Below are positions 23,871 through 36,292 of a stretch of DNA of 64,000 bases, piece by piece. The stretch's first letter is position 1, and every line of letters begins with the position of its first letter. Both the position numbers and the translations under genes were made by a program. The stretch is from Antedon mediterranea (Eukaryota; Echinodermata; Crinoidea; Comatulida; Antedonidae). The stretch is from NCBI RefSeq assembly GCF_964355755.1, contig NC_092672.1, forward strand, positions 4,962,001-5,026,000. The letters are read 5' to 3'. The notes beneath the pieces are model-generated. The model saw nothing but the letters and a program-made list of their open reading frames with translations, ran no database searches and had not been told where the DNA came from.

Positions 23871-24832
23871 AAATATGAATGAAGTAGGCAACAAGACTCG
23901 GCCTAACAGTTATGCAGCTATTAAATTAAATTTCCTTTCTAAATTGAAAACAGCTGGCAAATCAAACATTCACTAAGAGACTTTATATATCAATTTTGTT
24001 ATTATCATAATTTTTTTCTTGTATGTAAGTAAAAGTAATTAAAGAGTGAAATACATTTTATAAGAAAAGGCAGTTTGAACTCACAAAAAAATGTGACAAA
24101 TTTAGGCAGGAATAGATTTTGATTTTATTAAAGAACAAAATGAAATAAATATTTCAGTCTTTAGATCGGGTGGCACAAACATTTAAAACAGCAATAATAT
24201 TTTTTATAAAAATATGTTTATAAAATAAAGCAAATAGACATGTCTATTTGATTTAAAAGGGATTTTGATACAAAGTATATTAAATTGTTAAACCTAGATT
24301 TAGCAATGCAAAGACAATTGCCACAAAAATGTTTTTAATAACCTAATTTGTTTTGACAGACAGGAGGAGTTTAGGCCTACAAGAATTCAAATGTCTTTGA
24401 ATGTGAATACTTATTTGTTTGCATAATTGCCGTTCTAATTCTACTATTATTAAACAACAATATTGTTTTTGGTTTCCATGGTATCTGAATATTAACTACT
24501 ATTTTTAGATTCCGTATTCTGCACTTTATTCAAATTTAGATGTTGAGAAATTCATCACTCAATAGTTTACATTTGTGTTTGTGTGTTTAAATTTACAATA
24601 CAATGTTGATTCTATAGATAAGAGTATTTAGCATGTAACCTTGCATAATTATTAAAATGTAATATAAATATTAAATGTTGTAATGAAAAGTTTGATAATT
24701 TATCTTTTATCAGGGCTATATAAGGTTTCTAGTCTCAGGTCTTGAACTTAAGTTTGGCTTAACTGACAAATGATAATCAATCTATCCAGTAAATATTGAT
24801 TTAGCTAGAAATTAGGTTTTACTAAAGCTTTG
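23871..24832. other. Intronic sequence, no gene seen
   Basis: Unremarkable AT-rich sequence. Confidence 0.5.
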
Positions 24833-24985
24833 TTCACACTAGGACATAATGAAAGGATGTACAGACAACCCAAGCTGACCAATGATGTCAAGTGATCTAG
24901 TACATTTAAACGCATCAGCTATCACTATCATTGGTGCTAAGCAAGTTTTCACGTCGTGACAGTAGACGAAAGATGATGCTAGACA
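24833..24985. mobile_element. Possible diverged family B-like MITE remnant
   Basis: AAAGCTTTGTTCACACTAGG resembles the family B end, and a GACCAATGATG / ATCATTGGT inverted pair lies inside. The right terminal repeat is not clear. Confidence 0.3.
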
Positions 24986-26254
24986 AAAGGAAATATTAAT
25001 CTGCGCATGCGTATAAGTCCATTATACTCGGCTCTGTTCATTATTATCTTGACTGTATTTGGTCGATTTAACATTCGATAGTCGGAGCGAAATTTTACGT
25101 AATTTTTCAAAAATAAAAATTGGTTGATCAGTACAAAGAGAATGCATGTGGTAGTATTTTTACAGTTATTTGTTTTGAACTAAATTAAAACTTCATATTC
25201 TGGCTAAAAACACAGGAACTCAATCACGCCCACCACGTCCGTGTGTACACAATTTTTCTGATAATTACCGTCCCTTTTGTTTATTTTCCTGATGCAAAAG
25301 CTGCTCCCTATACGTGTAGTACACCTGTACTATCACTTTGTCTTGCTAGTTAGAAATAAGCAAAGCAAAGCTTTTTACAGCCTTTCTGTATACAGCGATA
25401 AATCCGTGAGTTTATAAAATAGAATGCAGAGAATTTTTATTACAAAATATTCTTTTAAACATAGATACTTCTTGTACGTTAATTTTGGTAGTTAAAATGT
25501 GTTTGATATAATTGTTATTGTTTGGTTTTTATCTTTCTTTCCTATTAACAATATTATCTCGTAAGCCATGTTACATTGGTAGTTATATGATGTATGACAA
25601 TGCATTTTAACCTGTACAATAAGAGTAATAGTAATCTTAAAAGATAGAATAATAAATAACCAATGGCTTTGAATCATATGCCTTGAGCTACAAAAACAAT
25701 TCCTATTTATAATTATTGTTTCTATTAAGACCCTAACTAGTTAGAAAATCGTGCTAGCTGGGAATGAATGTTTAATATTTGTGCCATGTAGTAGCTAGTC
25801 AATTTGGCTACTTTCAGCAACTGGCAGACGAGCCTGATCAATGCTTGGCTTTTTTATCGCTGTCTTGCTGCAGTAATAGTCCACACAGAATCTATCACGC
25901 TACTCACCATTCTCTCTGCCTGTTTAGCATAAAATATGTGCAAATCTGCATTACCTAATGAATATTCATTTTATTTGTACAGGTATTGTTACAGATTGAT
26001 AATTATGTAAATTATTTTGCGTTTATTAGCAATTGGAATGTGTAAAAGTTAAGAGGAAATTTCTAGTGCTCATCTTCCTTACTTTAATATTCATCAACAT
26101 GAATACATCATATTACATTATTAGTATACATTACATAATTTATATTTAATATTCATTAAGTTTTGTCTACTAACTACATGCATCATATTGTTACATATTA
26201 TATTAATAGTCTAAGTTAATTAATAATATGATTCATTTTGCAATAATCATAAAG

Positions 26255-26290
<36 letters not shown>

Positions 26291-26754
26291 TATTGCCAAA
26301 AACCAGTTACAAACAAACAAAACACAGAAACTAAGGGAGTAGGCAGGAACCTAAAAGTGAACCTAATCACTATAACAAGAGTTCAGGTTCCGTACTCCAA
26401 AAGTAACAACAAAAAAACGTTGAATAAATAAAGTTGAATATATCTGCCAAGTTAGCCATTACCCAATAAATTTATTACATTACATTACTGATATGTACAG
26501 TATTTCAATATTTTTGTTCATAGAATCGGAAAATTTGTTATGTAGAATTTAGTCACGTTATATTTGGCAAATATATTATATTGTCAATTATTACATAAAC
26601 TTGTTCTAAATAAACAGTTCAAAGTTATTATATGAAAGAGAGTATTGTATTACAAAAGAATTTTTATCATTGCATTCCGCACACATTCTGTTAAAGCTAT
26701 GTTTACATGATTTTTTTCTACTCTATTATGTGTGAACACACGTAAATTGGTTCA
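24986..26754. other. Intronic sequence, no gene seen
   Basis: Contains an (ATT)n microsatellite at about 26255-26292. No other structure is seen. Confidence 0.55.
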
Positions 26755-27090
26755 CAGAGCCTCTTTCTACTGTATAGCCACGAATTAGCTGTTTATAGTA
26801 AATATATAATTTTTAGACCAATCGCATTTCTGCTAAATTTGTGTGCCCAAATAACCGTTTAATTTAGAGGTTGTTCGGTCGTTGACAAAAACGTTAACAT
26901 TACCTAAAATTAAATGCGATCAGACGGTTAAACTTTCAAGATACTGCAGCTGTCAATTAATTTTACCGTTATTTTGCGTTGCAGCTAAAAGTTGCACAGC
27001 GTTCTTCTAACCCCCAATCGTTTTCACACTGATTAAACCGGTTATACAAATTTGTCCCGTTTCTACTACAAAGAAATTGGGGGAAATTTA
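26755..27090 (-). mobile_element. Harbinger-like CCGGTTA element, diverged copy in inverse orientation
   Basis: On the minus strand it reads GTAGAAACGGGACAAATTTG, TATAACCGGTTTAATC, GAACGC, GCTGCAACGCAAAATAACGG and AATTGACAGC. This matches in the same order the segments of the element at 46497-48097. Confidence 0.65.
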
Positions 27091-28261
27091 TTTGTACATT
27101 ACTATTATTCAGTTATCTTGTGCAGCAGAAACTGCTTTTAATAAAAAATATTGGTACATTTTTGGCAACTAGACTACTGTACATAACAATGAAAAAGTAT
27201 AGGCCTAAACGTACTGTATTTCTATTACCGGTATTTTCTTTTAGCTATAAATTGAGCATACTGTAGAATCTGTGAAATGGCTGGGCAGCCTTAAACGATC
27301 TCACCTGGTCTACGTTTCACATAAAATACATTGTAATTGAATCAGGAGCTCCCCTAGGGTATACAAACGATTTTGTCGGTTGGTTCCTCTCGAGGCTGCT
27401 TCGTTGAAATGAGTCATCCAAATCTGTGGGATAGTAACACCCTTTTAACTAGTGATATAGTAACTAGCTTTGCTGCACTTAAGGGTGTTGTCCATCAAGG
27501 ATGTACAAGGACGTACTATGAATTACATAATAATGTAAACAGTTTAATTTTTTATTAACATCCAAGGTTGATATATACAAATATTGATTTTAACATTTAA
27601 ATTAATTAGTACAGTTTGTATTTAATTTCATTTTAATGGTGTGTTTTCACAACTGTTCAGAAAAGCACCTTGCTAAATGGCAAATTGATACAGTTAATTT
27701 TGACTTGTTTAGTAACAAATTAGTAAAGATAGGTTTGCAGTATGACACCATGTGATTCACATTGTTTACTGTAAACCTCACTACTACTGTAAGCCATGCA
27801 AACATAAGAGCGCACATATTCAAGATTATTTAATATTCAACTGCTATTTTATCTGAGTTTTCTAAATTAAACTACGCCAAAAATTTATACAATCATTTGT
27901 TAGTTTAATATGACATGTGTGTCTAGTAACAAGGAATTGAGATTTTGTAACGTTTAAATTATAGTGTAATATTATAGGCGTGGCTAGCAGCTAAATGCAA
28001 GATTTCATTGTTAAGTACAATATTGTAGGCGTGGCTTGCAACTATCCCCAAGTGCCTTTAATAAGGGACTTCACACAGAACTGTTTTCATTACAACTGTA
28101 TGCTAAAATTTGTACAAAAGAAAACATTATTTTAAATTAATAAATGATTTCCATAAATTTTCTAATATTGATCAGTAGAAATGCGACAATTACCATAAAT
28201 AAAAAATATCAATTAATGAAATATTCAAAGATTTGTAATTTGAAAAAAAAAAAATGAGTAT
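27091..28261. other. Intronic sequence, no gene seen
   Basis: A 12-15 bp repeat (TATTATAGGCGTGGCT / TATTGTAGGCGTGGCT) recurs at about 27971 and 28022. The frame 27373-27558 has no recognisable content. Confidence 0.5.
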
Positions 28262-28300
28262 TGCTCTGCCTACACTATCAAACTTAATGTGCTATTAAAT
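28262..28300. mobile_element. MITE family A, left-end fragment
   Basis: GCTCTGCCTACACTATCAAA then CTTAATGTG. The rest of the element is missing and the sequence joins a dispersed repeat. Confidence 0.6.
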
Positions 28301-28450
28301 TTATTACCAATGTCCTATCTTTTGCATTGTAATTCCTAAAATTTAACATGAGCTCGGGCTGTCTAATAAATCGCAGTGCGAATAAGACCTTAGAATATAA
28401 ATAGAATGATTATTAACTAAAAAATATCAATTAATGAAATATTCAAAGAT
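28301..28450 (+). repeat. Dispersed repeat also found at 30405-30530
   Basis: CAATGTCCTATCTTTTGCAT, AAATTTAACATGAGC and CTAATAAATCGCAGTGCGAA occur here and again at 30411-30483 in the same order. The host element type is unknown. Confidence 0.75.
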
Positions 28451-28482
28451 TTGTAATTTGTAACCATAATTTGAGGTATGAG

Positions 28483-28640
28483 TAAAGCTCTTCCTACACT
28501 ATCAAACTTAATGTGTCAAAAAAATGTGATGTGCTTATATACCTGTATGGACATGATGATGTCATATCACTACCATATTTGGGCATATCACTTCCATATA
28601 TGAGTACATCACATTTTGTTTGTCAAACAAAAAATATTTT
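28483..28640. mobile_element. MITE family A, copy 5 (right end decayed)
   Basis: TAAAGCTCTTCCTACACTAT to GTACATCACATTTTGTTTGT. The right terminal repeat has been lost after GTCAAAC. Two ATATCACT units lie inside. Confidence 0.75.
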
Positions 28641-29164
28641 TTTTGAGAAAAAAGCATTTAATTTTAGCATTATAACAAAATATGCATTTCAACTACCTGT
28701 ACATTAAACTAGTTGAATAATGTTATTCATAGAAACATGCACATAGTGTACATTAGTTCAAATGCAAAGTCCATTCCTGATTATCAACTATTGCAAAAAC
28801 CCGATTTCAAGTTCAAAATTGAATTCATCAATCTCCTTTACCGTGGAATTCATCAGTCTTCTTTACTCTGGATATTTGCACTGATGAATGCTGTTCATTT
28901 ATTATACACAAGAGAGGAAGAAATACACTGAAATAACAGAGTAAATTCACTTGAATAAAAATAACAGCGATATAGCTAAGAATAATTTAATGTAACTGAG
29001 TAGTTTATCAAATAAATTTGTGTAATATGAAAAGAATGTACTCACAAAAATCGGAACGACATAATTATTTATAAATTCACAGACACAGAAGTAATTCTAA
29101 ACCGCCCAGTGATGATAAACTGAAAGTTAATTAATTTATAAATGGTAAAGAAGAGGAATGTGAG
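28641..29164. other. Intronic sequence, no gene seen
   Basis: Unremarkable AT-rich sequence. Confidence 0.5.
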
Positions 29165-29245
29165 AAAATGCTGCCCCAACCTAGATATGAACACGGAACA
29201 TTCTGCTAGATATGTGGACGTCCTACCATTAGACCATTGGAGCTT
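29165..29245 (-). mobile_element. tRNA-derived SINE head, relic
   Basis: On the minus strand GCTCCAATGGTCTAATGGTA then GGACG resembles a tRNA A box. GTGTTCATATCTAGGTTGGG resembles a decayed B box at normal spacing. There is no intact cloverleaf, so it is not a functional tRNA gene. Confidence 0.5.
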
Positions 29246-30404
29246 TTATGGTTTTACTGATTCAAATTTAATTTTTAGCGACATAATACATTATACTGTA
29301 TATCCTCGGGTATAATCCCACTTCGGGTCTAATCCCAGCAGCTAACTATGAACATTTGTTTGAAAAATAAAAATGTTCTTTCGGAAATGAGCCTGCTATG
29401 TACATGATTGATCTATCTCCATATATTTTAAATTGGCATAAATCATTAATTCATGATTTCGTTTTTTCAGAAACAGACAAATTATGAAACAAACAGACGG
29501 AGGTAGGGGTACGGTGTGTAGGATAAAACATGCACAAAATCTACCCATTAATTTAAAAAAAAAATGTCATTTAACCCCTAAAAAATTGCATGGAAATTGA
29601 GAATTTGAATAAGAAATATAGTTTTAATAAGTACTGATTTTATGTTTGATTATTAACACTGTGAATAAATTTCCGCTCTCCTGATATACAGTAGAAGTTC
29701 ATAATTCTGGGCGTCTTTTTGAGAACAAATTTTAGCTGTATCTTTTATTTATTTACTAGTTAGCCTATGTTATAACTGTTAATGACTGTAAGTAATTTAC
29801 CTATTACATGCATCATTGCCTCAAAAGAATGTGCTAACCTCCAGGCCGGAATTGCTTAATTATATTTGTTTAGTTTCTTTCTTTTTTATTGTTTACTTAG
29901 CTTTGGAAAAAAAAGGAAAAATCATGCCATATGAAAATAAAAGATTGACTGCAAGAAATTGGCTTCTGGTTTTGTAAAGAGGAAATCCTTATTCGATTGA
30001 ATGCGTGCGATACTGTAGGTCAATAGGTCATTTAAGTTTTTAATTAGCTTATAATTTCAAGTTTAGTATGGGTATGATGCCCAATCTGGGCATGGTAACT
30101 GAAAATTAAACTGAAATTTAAGGAAAGTGACCAGACATAGTGACCGCTTACAGCTTGGTCCTTAGAAAAAATGTACAGTCAATTTTATATTTGAAAACAT
30201 AAAGAAGATTTTGATTAACAGGTACTGTATGAGTCTAATTAATAATTAACACTTAATTTACAGAATGTTTATTATCTTTTTCTTTGAACTGACCGCTGTT
30301 CATAATTATAGTTTGACCAAAAAGTCAGTAGCAGATCCAGGATTTTGAAATATGATGGACCATAGGCCTAATAAAAATTGTAAAATAATGTGCCTAAATA
30401 ACTT
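29246..30404. other. Intronic sequence, no gene seen
   Basis: A short 17-bp doublet (TCGGGTATAATCCCA / TCGGGTCTAATCCCA) lies at about 29306-29338. Confidence 0.5.
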
Positions 30405-31095
30405 TATTAACAATGTCCTATATTTTGCATTGTAATTTCCAAAATTTAACATGAGCATGCGCCGTCTAATAAATCGCAGTGCGAATGAGACCTTAGAATA
30501 GAAATAGAACGATTATTGTTATTATTGTGTACCGGTACATGAATATAGCAACTACTGTACATGAAAAGCTGTTGATATAGTGATTGCTAATATTAATAAA
30601 TCCCAGTGTGAATGAGACCTTAGAATAGAAATAGAACGATTATTATCATTGTGTACTTGAATATAGCAACTACTGTTACGAAAGATGTTGATATAGTGAT
30701 TGCTAATATTAATAAATCCCAGTGTGAATGAGACCTTAGAATAGAAATAAAATGATTATTATCATTGTGTACTTGAATATAGCAACTACTGTTACGAAAG
30801 CTGTTGATATAGTGATTGCTAATATTAATAAATCCCGGTGTGAATGAGACCTTAAACTAGAAATGGAACGATTGTTATTATTACTGTGTACTTGAATATA
30901 GCAACTACTGCACATGAAATGCTGTTGATATAGTAATTGCTAATTTTAATAAATCCCAGTGTGAATGTGAGACCTTAAAATAGAAATAGAACGCATAAAA
31001 AGTTGATTAGTAGTATTATTATTATTATTGTGTACTTGAATATAGCAACTACTGTACATGAAAGCTGTTGATATACAGGGTAGTGATTGCTATCA
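30405..31095 (+). repeat. Tandem array, unit about 115-125 bp, five copies
   Basis: The unit is TAATAAATCCCAGTGTGAAT, GAGACCTTAGAATAGAAAT, ACGATTATTATCATTGTGTA, CTTGAATATAGCAACTACTG and GCTGTTGATATAGTGATTGC. The first unit keeps the dispersed-repeat form (CGCAGTGCGAATGAG), so the array seems to have grown from that element. Units vary by (ATT)n length. Confidence 0.9.
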
Positions 31096-31388
31096 TTGGC
31101 ACTTAATCCTCAAATCTATCTCACTCTCAAGTACCTATTGATACTTTTGGGTTCAAAGGTCAAGGAAAGAAACAGCAGTTGATCATATCAATAATATGTC
31201 ATTTTAATGACTAGGGTTTTTTTCTCAGACATTTTTGTCATAGATAAAATTTGATAGTGTACTTTCTATATCACCCTTTTTATATACAGTTTTGGCTTGG
31301 CCTAATTATTTTTACATTTGAATTCCCTGAACAAGCTAAACCACCCAAAGGTTGCATTCACACGTATGGCGCAAGACTGATACGTGTG
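31096..31388. other. Intronic sequence, no gene seen
   Basis: A short inverted pair (CACACGTATG / GATACGTGTG) lies at about 31360-31389, next to the following element. Confidence 0.5.
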
Positions 31389-31807
31389 AACAGGATCAAA
31401 GAGTTACAAAAGTAACTCTGGTCCTGTTTATGCTGCGAAAAAATAACCGGTAAAATCACCGTTTGAATAAAATAATCCCAATTTCTTGGCAGTAGGAACA
31501 GGTCAAATTTTCAATAACATAACAGCCTAAAAATAATTGTTAAAAAGAACGCCATTTAACAGGTTGGTTATCGGTTATGCAAGCAAGATAACGCTTATTT
31601 GATTGACAGTTTTTAGTGTCTTTTGACAACCGGATTGCATTGCATTTTGGGTAATATTAACGTTATTGTTAACGGCCAACTACAAATTAAATAGGTTTTT
31701 TTTAAGCAGTATTTGAGCAGAAATAATTTCGTCTTAAATTACATCTTTGAAATAAATGGTTTATTCGGCGCTATGCAGCAGAAACGTAATTCGCAGAAAC
31801 AGACCCT
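31389..31807 (+). mobile_element. Harbinger-like CCGGTTA MITE, about 390 bp, with a hairpin at its left edge
   Basis: The left end GGTCCTGTTTATGCTGC (31420) and right end GCAGAAACAGACCCT (31807) are terminal inverted repeats. Inside are AATAACCGGTAAAATC, TTGATTGACAGTTTT and TTGCATTTTGGGTAAT. This copy shows the uninterrupted form of the element that is split by a 1.2-kb insert at 46.5-48.1 kb. AACAGGATCAAAGAGTTAC at 31389 pairs with GTAACTCTGGTCCTGTT, forming a hairpin over the left end. Confidence 0.78.
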
Positions 31808-32403
31808 CTGATACTGATAGACTCAACTCTATCCAATACACAAACAGGTTGATTATCATTTTATTACAACCAGTGTTTTTAATTAATTTACAATCATTGA
31901 TAACTAATTAAATTGCCTGTAGAAACAGACCTGATGTATAAAGACAGAAACAGACTTATTATTCTACATATAGTAATTGCATTTATCTTGTGAGGTATTT
32001 TGATATCAGTATGTTTATCTCAAATGGCTATCATCAGTCTAATAAATCAAAGTAAGAGAGTATGGCACAATGTATGGATAAATATAAATAGCTGACACAA
32101 CAAGCCAGTGGTACATGTGAGGCCTCACCACAAATTGAGTAGCTTATTATTTTAAATCACATTATTTTTGTGATATTTTTTAATTTAATTAATTTGTATA
32201 ATTTACAGTACTACAGTGTACAATATCCAGAGTTTATATTTTAAGCAATATATAGAAATACAGTAATAAGATAATCTATTTTCAAAAATTCAGTCAAAAA
32301 GAAAATTGTTTTTAATTGATTGCAAGAAAGTAACTGATGTATTTTATGTATAATATTTCTTTCAAGTGCTGTATAAATTAATTTTTGGAAATGAATTGGA
32401 TCT
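31808..32403. other. Intronic sequence, no gene seen
   Basis: Unremarkable AT-rich sequence. Confidence 0.5.
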
Positions 32404-32546
32404 AAAGCTCTGATATACTATCAAACTAGTTTGACAAAAAAAGTGTAATGTGCCCAAATATGGTAGTGATATGACATCATCATGTCCATATATAGGCACA
32501 TCACATTTTTTTTGTCAAACTAGTTTGAAAGTGTAGACAGGCCTTA
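32404..32546. mobile_element. MITE family A, copy 6
   Basis: Complete copy with both ends of the CTAGTTTGACAAA type and one CCATATATAGGCACATCAC centre. Confidence 0.85.
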
Positions 32547-33129
32547 AAGGTATAAAGAACCTTGTCAAAATTATTCTAGTATGTGTTGGTACTGTAACAG
32601 TAAAAGTACATTGTTTATAAACATATGATGGTTTGTGTTAGTTTATGAGACAATTACTAAAATAAACTGTGTGATAAATTCACCAAAAAAGCTTGCTGAA
32701 TTGAATATGGTTACAGAATAAACACAATGTCATTACTGCAGTAAAATAATTATTACATGGTCCTTAATTTCGATTCGATATGATTATTTCTGGGAAAAAA
32801 TCAATTAATCAAAATTTATGACACATTAATTAAATTTGATTCTAAGAATTGTTATTTTAGATATTAATAATAATATTAGATTTTAAATTAACTTTTGCAG
32901 CTTCTATATTTATATTTGATTAATCAGATTTTTATGATTATACAAATGTTTTAATTATCATTATAGTCTAACAATATGTTATTGATTTTCTGAATGATTT
33001 TTTTAGGAAAGAATTTAACCCTTGAAACCTAAACAAATTAGTTTTGGTATAGTTTATTAATAATACATTATTTTAGTAGTTATTCTATGTATTTGTCATT
33101 GAATTTTGTTCGTAAAGCAACATTCGGTT
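32547..33129. other. Intronic sequence, no gene seen
   Basis: Unremarkable AT-rich sequence. Confidence 0.5.
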
Positions 33130-33306
33130 ATTTGGTGTTTATGATTTGGTGTTTATGATTTGGTGTTTATGATTTGGTGTTTATGATTTGGTGTTTATGA
33201 TTTGGTGTTTATGATTTGGTGTTTATGATTTAGTGTTTATGATTTGGTGTTTATGATTTGGTGTTTATGATTTGGTGTTTATGATTTGGTGTTTATGATT
33301 TGGTGT
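33130..33306 (+). repeat. Minisatellite, 14-bp unit, about 12.6 copies
   Basis: The unit is TTTGGTGTTTATGA. It is almost homogeneous; one unit carries TTTAGTG. Confidence 0.95.
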
Positions 33307-33690
33307 TGTAATGCATGTTATACGTCAATGAATTAAAGTTATCAATCTTATATTAATACTAAAGCACAGTACAATGCAATAGTCAATGGACTTTGTTGTA
33401 ATACTTTATAGTGTTTTTATTAGATAATGTTAAGGTACAACTATAATAATATCTTTGACGTAAGTGCTCTAATAGATTTGATTAATAAGATTATTGTATT
33501 TTGATTATTATTCAATAAAGTGAGATTGGTTTGTAACTGCCAAAATATTATTTCATAATTACCATATTTAAATGCACTTTCTGTACAAAAATACTCCTTT
33601 AGATCCAATCAATTGTAACTGTTTAATGACAAAGTTAAAAGTACTGTCAGTGTGTGTGTATTTATTTTCAATTTATTTTTTAAATTGTAT
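33307..33690. other. Intronic sequence, no gene seen
   Basis: Unremarkable AT-rich sequence. Confidence 0.5.
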
Positions 33691-33775
33691 AAACTTCTGT
33701 CTAAACTATTAAACTTTATGTGACGAAAATATCACACTTTTTTGTCAAACTAGTTTGGTAGTGTAGACAGAGCTT
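33691..33775. mobile_element. MITE family A, copy 7 (internally deleted, 85 bp)
   Basis: The two terminal repeats are nearly back to back: CTTTATGTGACGAAAATATC followed by ACACTTTTTTGTCAAACTAG. The ATATGG centre is gone, making this the minimal form of the family. Confidence 0.82.
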
Positions 33776-34503
33776 TATATCTCCAGTTCCTACCATGAGG
33801 AAAAAGTGGACAGACAGACAGGCCTACAGTTCTTTGATTTTAGTTAGTAATGCATTTCCATTTTCCCGTCATTTTTCAAAAAAACAATTCTGGTTTTAGA
33901 TTAAAATATAATGCTGCCCTCTATAGTTTAACACTACTTTTTTTTTTCAACTAACAATACAACATTGGCAGAGCATTCTTCATTGTGTATTCCATTTTAT
34001 TTACATATTTAATTAAATTTTTTATCATTATTGATTAGATTAGATATTAATATTATTCACTAGTTCAATATCTATTTGACAGTATAATTTTACTATTAAA
34101 TAAATTAGTTCCAAGAAGTATGTTGTCTGCAAAACTTCATTAGTGTGGATGTGTGTGTGAACTCACCTGAATTACGTTTCTGTATTAATCATTACATGTA
34201 TCTAATGCAGTAAATAAATTATAATTTAAATATTGAGTATTATTTTCAAAGTATAGATTAAAATCAATGCTTTGTGATCTCTAATGAGCCAAACTATAGT
34301 AAACTTGGCTCCTGTTGTGCTGAAGATTATTAAGATCTAAATTACTGATGTATTTTGGTAAAAAATTGTAGATTTTCGCCCACCTATAACTCAACATAAT
34401 TTTCTCTTCATACCCCTGCATAGTACACTATCGATCCATATCATATTACATTCCTACCTCCTCCAAGTTAACTATTTAGGGAGTTGTAATGTACATGATA
34501 ATG
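33776..34503. other. Intronic sequence, no gene seen
   Basis: Unremarkable AT-rich sequence. Confidence 0.5.
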
Positions 34504-35137
34504 TTAAAGACCCTTTCCCTGCAATTTTGGACGTTTTTTGGAAAATAATACATATATATCACTTTAAAAACATTAAACCATGTCATTCCTTGTCTTAAAT
34601 GTACGTTTTATGGTAAATTATGATAAAAAGTGAGAAACAATGCACTACCTAAGTAGCTCGCGGCGATCGACCTCTCGTGGACGGTCTTAGGCCTAGCCTA
34701 GCTAGGCTTAGTTTTGTAGGCCTAGCTGGTAAACATCGATAACGTACGAACATCGTACGCTAGCTATATACCTAGCCTGACGTTGTATAGTTGCTGCATT
34801 AATTGTCTTTCTATTTTTGCCAGACTCCGTTGATACAAATTGGGGAAAACCCGGTATTTTAGCTGAAAAGTTAGGAGTCTTCCATTTGTTTTGGGCTTCA
34901 CGATCGATCGAAAGTGGGCGAATTACAGGTGAAAAACAAAAATATCAATCCGCGCGCAATGCATTTTGGGATTTATAGCGGGCCGCTATAATTATTAGAA
35001 TCGATTTATTTTTCACATTTTTAACCGTTTAAAGACGAAAAAAGTTATCGCAATAGGACCAAATAGTATTATTTTTACATTAAATATAGTTTGTGATCTT
35101 AAATTAGATCTAAAAAACGTAGGGAATGGGGCTTTAA
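34504..35137. mobile_element. MITE family D, copy 2 (626 bp, TTAA target duplication)
   Basis: Body 34508-35133, the same length and orientation as the copy at 13796 and nearly identical by eye. TTAA lies at 34504-34507 and 35134-35137. The high identity indicates recent movement or gene conversion between the two. Confidence 0.85.
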
Positions 35138-35935
35138 CAAATTTGAAGCGTTTCAACAGAATTGATGCATTTTTAACGGGTTTGACACATCACAACATAC
35201 ATCGTACAATTGGCATTTCAATGTTTACCAGATGTGCGTTGCGCATTCTAGTAACTAATCAAATGTAATTATGTATTATTACAGAAATAAACCTTCTAAA
35301 AAGCAGAATTCAGACAGGATAAACATGGGTTTATAAAATGTTTTTATCTATACTAAGTTTGTCGCCCCCTTCAGTTTTTCTAACATAACACCAATAAATA
35401 TGAGAAAATTATGTATTGCAATAAAACCTCCTTAATCCGAATCTTGATTTACAATATTAAAATCAAGTGTTAGCTATCACTGTGACACCTTGACAATCGT
35501 TTTATCAACAAAATTATCCTATGTTTCTATATTTTGAATGTAATAACATTTTTGAGCTATTAATTTTTCTGCAAAATATCAAATTTAATTGTATTGAATT
35601 TATTTATATCTAGTGATCATTGTGTTTACGCTGTAATCTCAAATTGCAATTCTATTGTGTCTCATCAGGATTTGATGATAAATTTGTTGATGTCATTGTG
35701 CAGTAAAATATAGGCTATGTTACATGTTGGAAAAAAAGCGCATAGTCGTTGCATGCATGACTTTCTCGCTAATGAGCAATATGTGTTAATGTGGTGCGTT
35801 GATTAACTTTGCAGTAAATTTGTTTTTGCAGGGAAAGGTTGAGGGCAGTTCATTTACTATCTGTACTAGTAGTACAGTACTACTACTTTAGATAAAAGTA
35901 AAAGAACAGATTATACCTTACATCTTTCAATGTTG
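35138..35935. other. Intronic sequence, no gene seen
   Basis: Unremarkable AT-rich sequence. Confidence 0.5.
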
Positions 35936-36000
35936 ATTTTGTGCCTAGCTTACCTGGATAAACACAAAATAACCTATTTTCCATAAGAGCGAGATACATT
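35936..36000 (+). mobile_element. Family C SINE-tail copy
   Basis: TTTTGTGCCTAGCTTACCTG then GATAAAC, followed by a diverged AACCTATTTTCC and AAGAGCGAGATAC end. Confidence 0.55.
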
Positions 36001-36180
36001 ATAATTGAAAACGTAGAATCTTTATTGAGCATCCTTCTCCAGAGATGATATAGTCCACAAACCACACCACTTTTTTAAACATTGAATTATTGTTGATGTT
36101 TTTATATTTGTACGAATGTGTTTAGGAATAATTTTTATTTTATCACAATGTTTTATGATGTACAGTAAGTTATATATTAT

Positions 36181-36232
36181 GTCTATTTCGTGTCTAGCTT
36201 ATCTGGATAAAACAACAATAGCCTTTGCTTAA
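36181..36232 (+). mobile_element. Family C SINE-tail copy, just upstream of exon 2
   Basis: CTATTTCGTGTCTAGCTTAT then CTGGATAAAACAACAATAGCC. It lies 60 bp before the exon 2 acceptor and may contribute to the intron end. Confidence 0.55.
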
Positions 36233-36292
36233 ATTGCATTCATGTATTTCATATTGTAAGTCTATAATTTTTTTTACATTTATCTGTTTCAG

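Larger units (their letters stand above)
865..36292 (+). other. Intron 1 of the AUTS2-like gene (about 35.4 kb, phase 0)
   Basis: The donor is GTAAGG at 865 and the acceptor is a T-rich tract ending TTTCAG at 36292. Both flanking codons are complete, so the intron is phase 0. The interior has no host coding exon that I can support and is packed with MITEs, SINE pieces and minisatellites listed separately. A very long first intron is also a known property of vertebrate AUTS2. That the two exons belong together is inferred from phase, strand, similar basic composition and lack of any competing gene between them. Confidence 0.6.
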
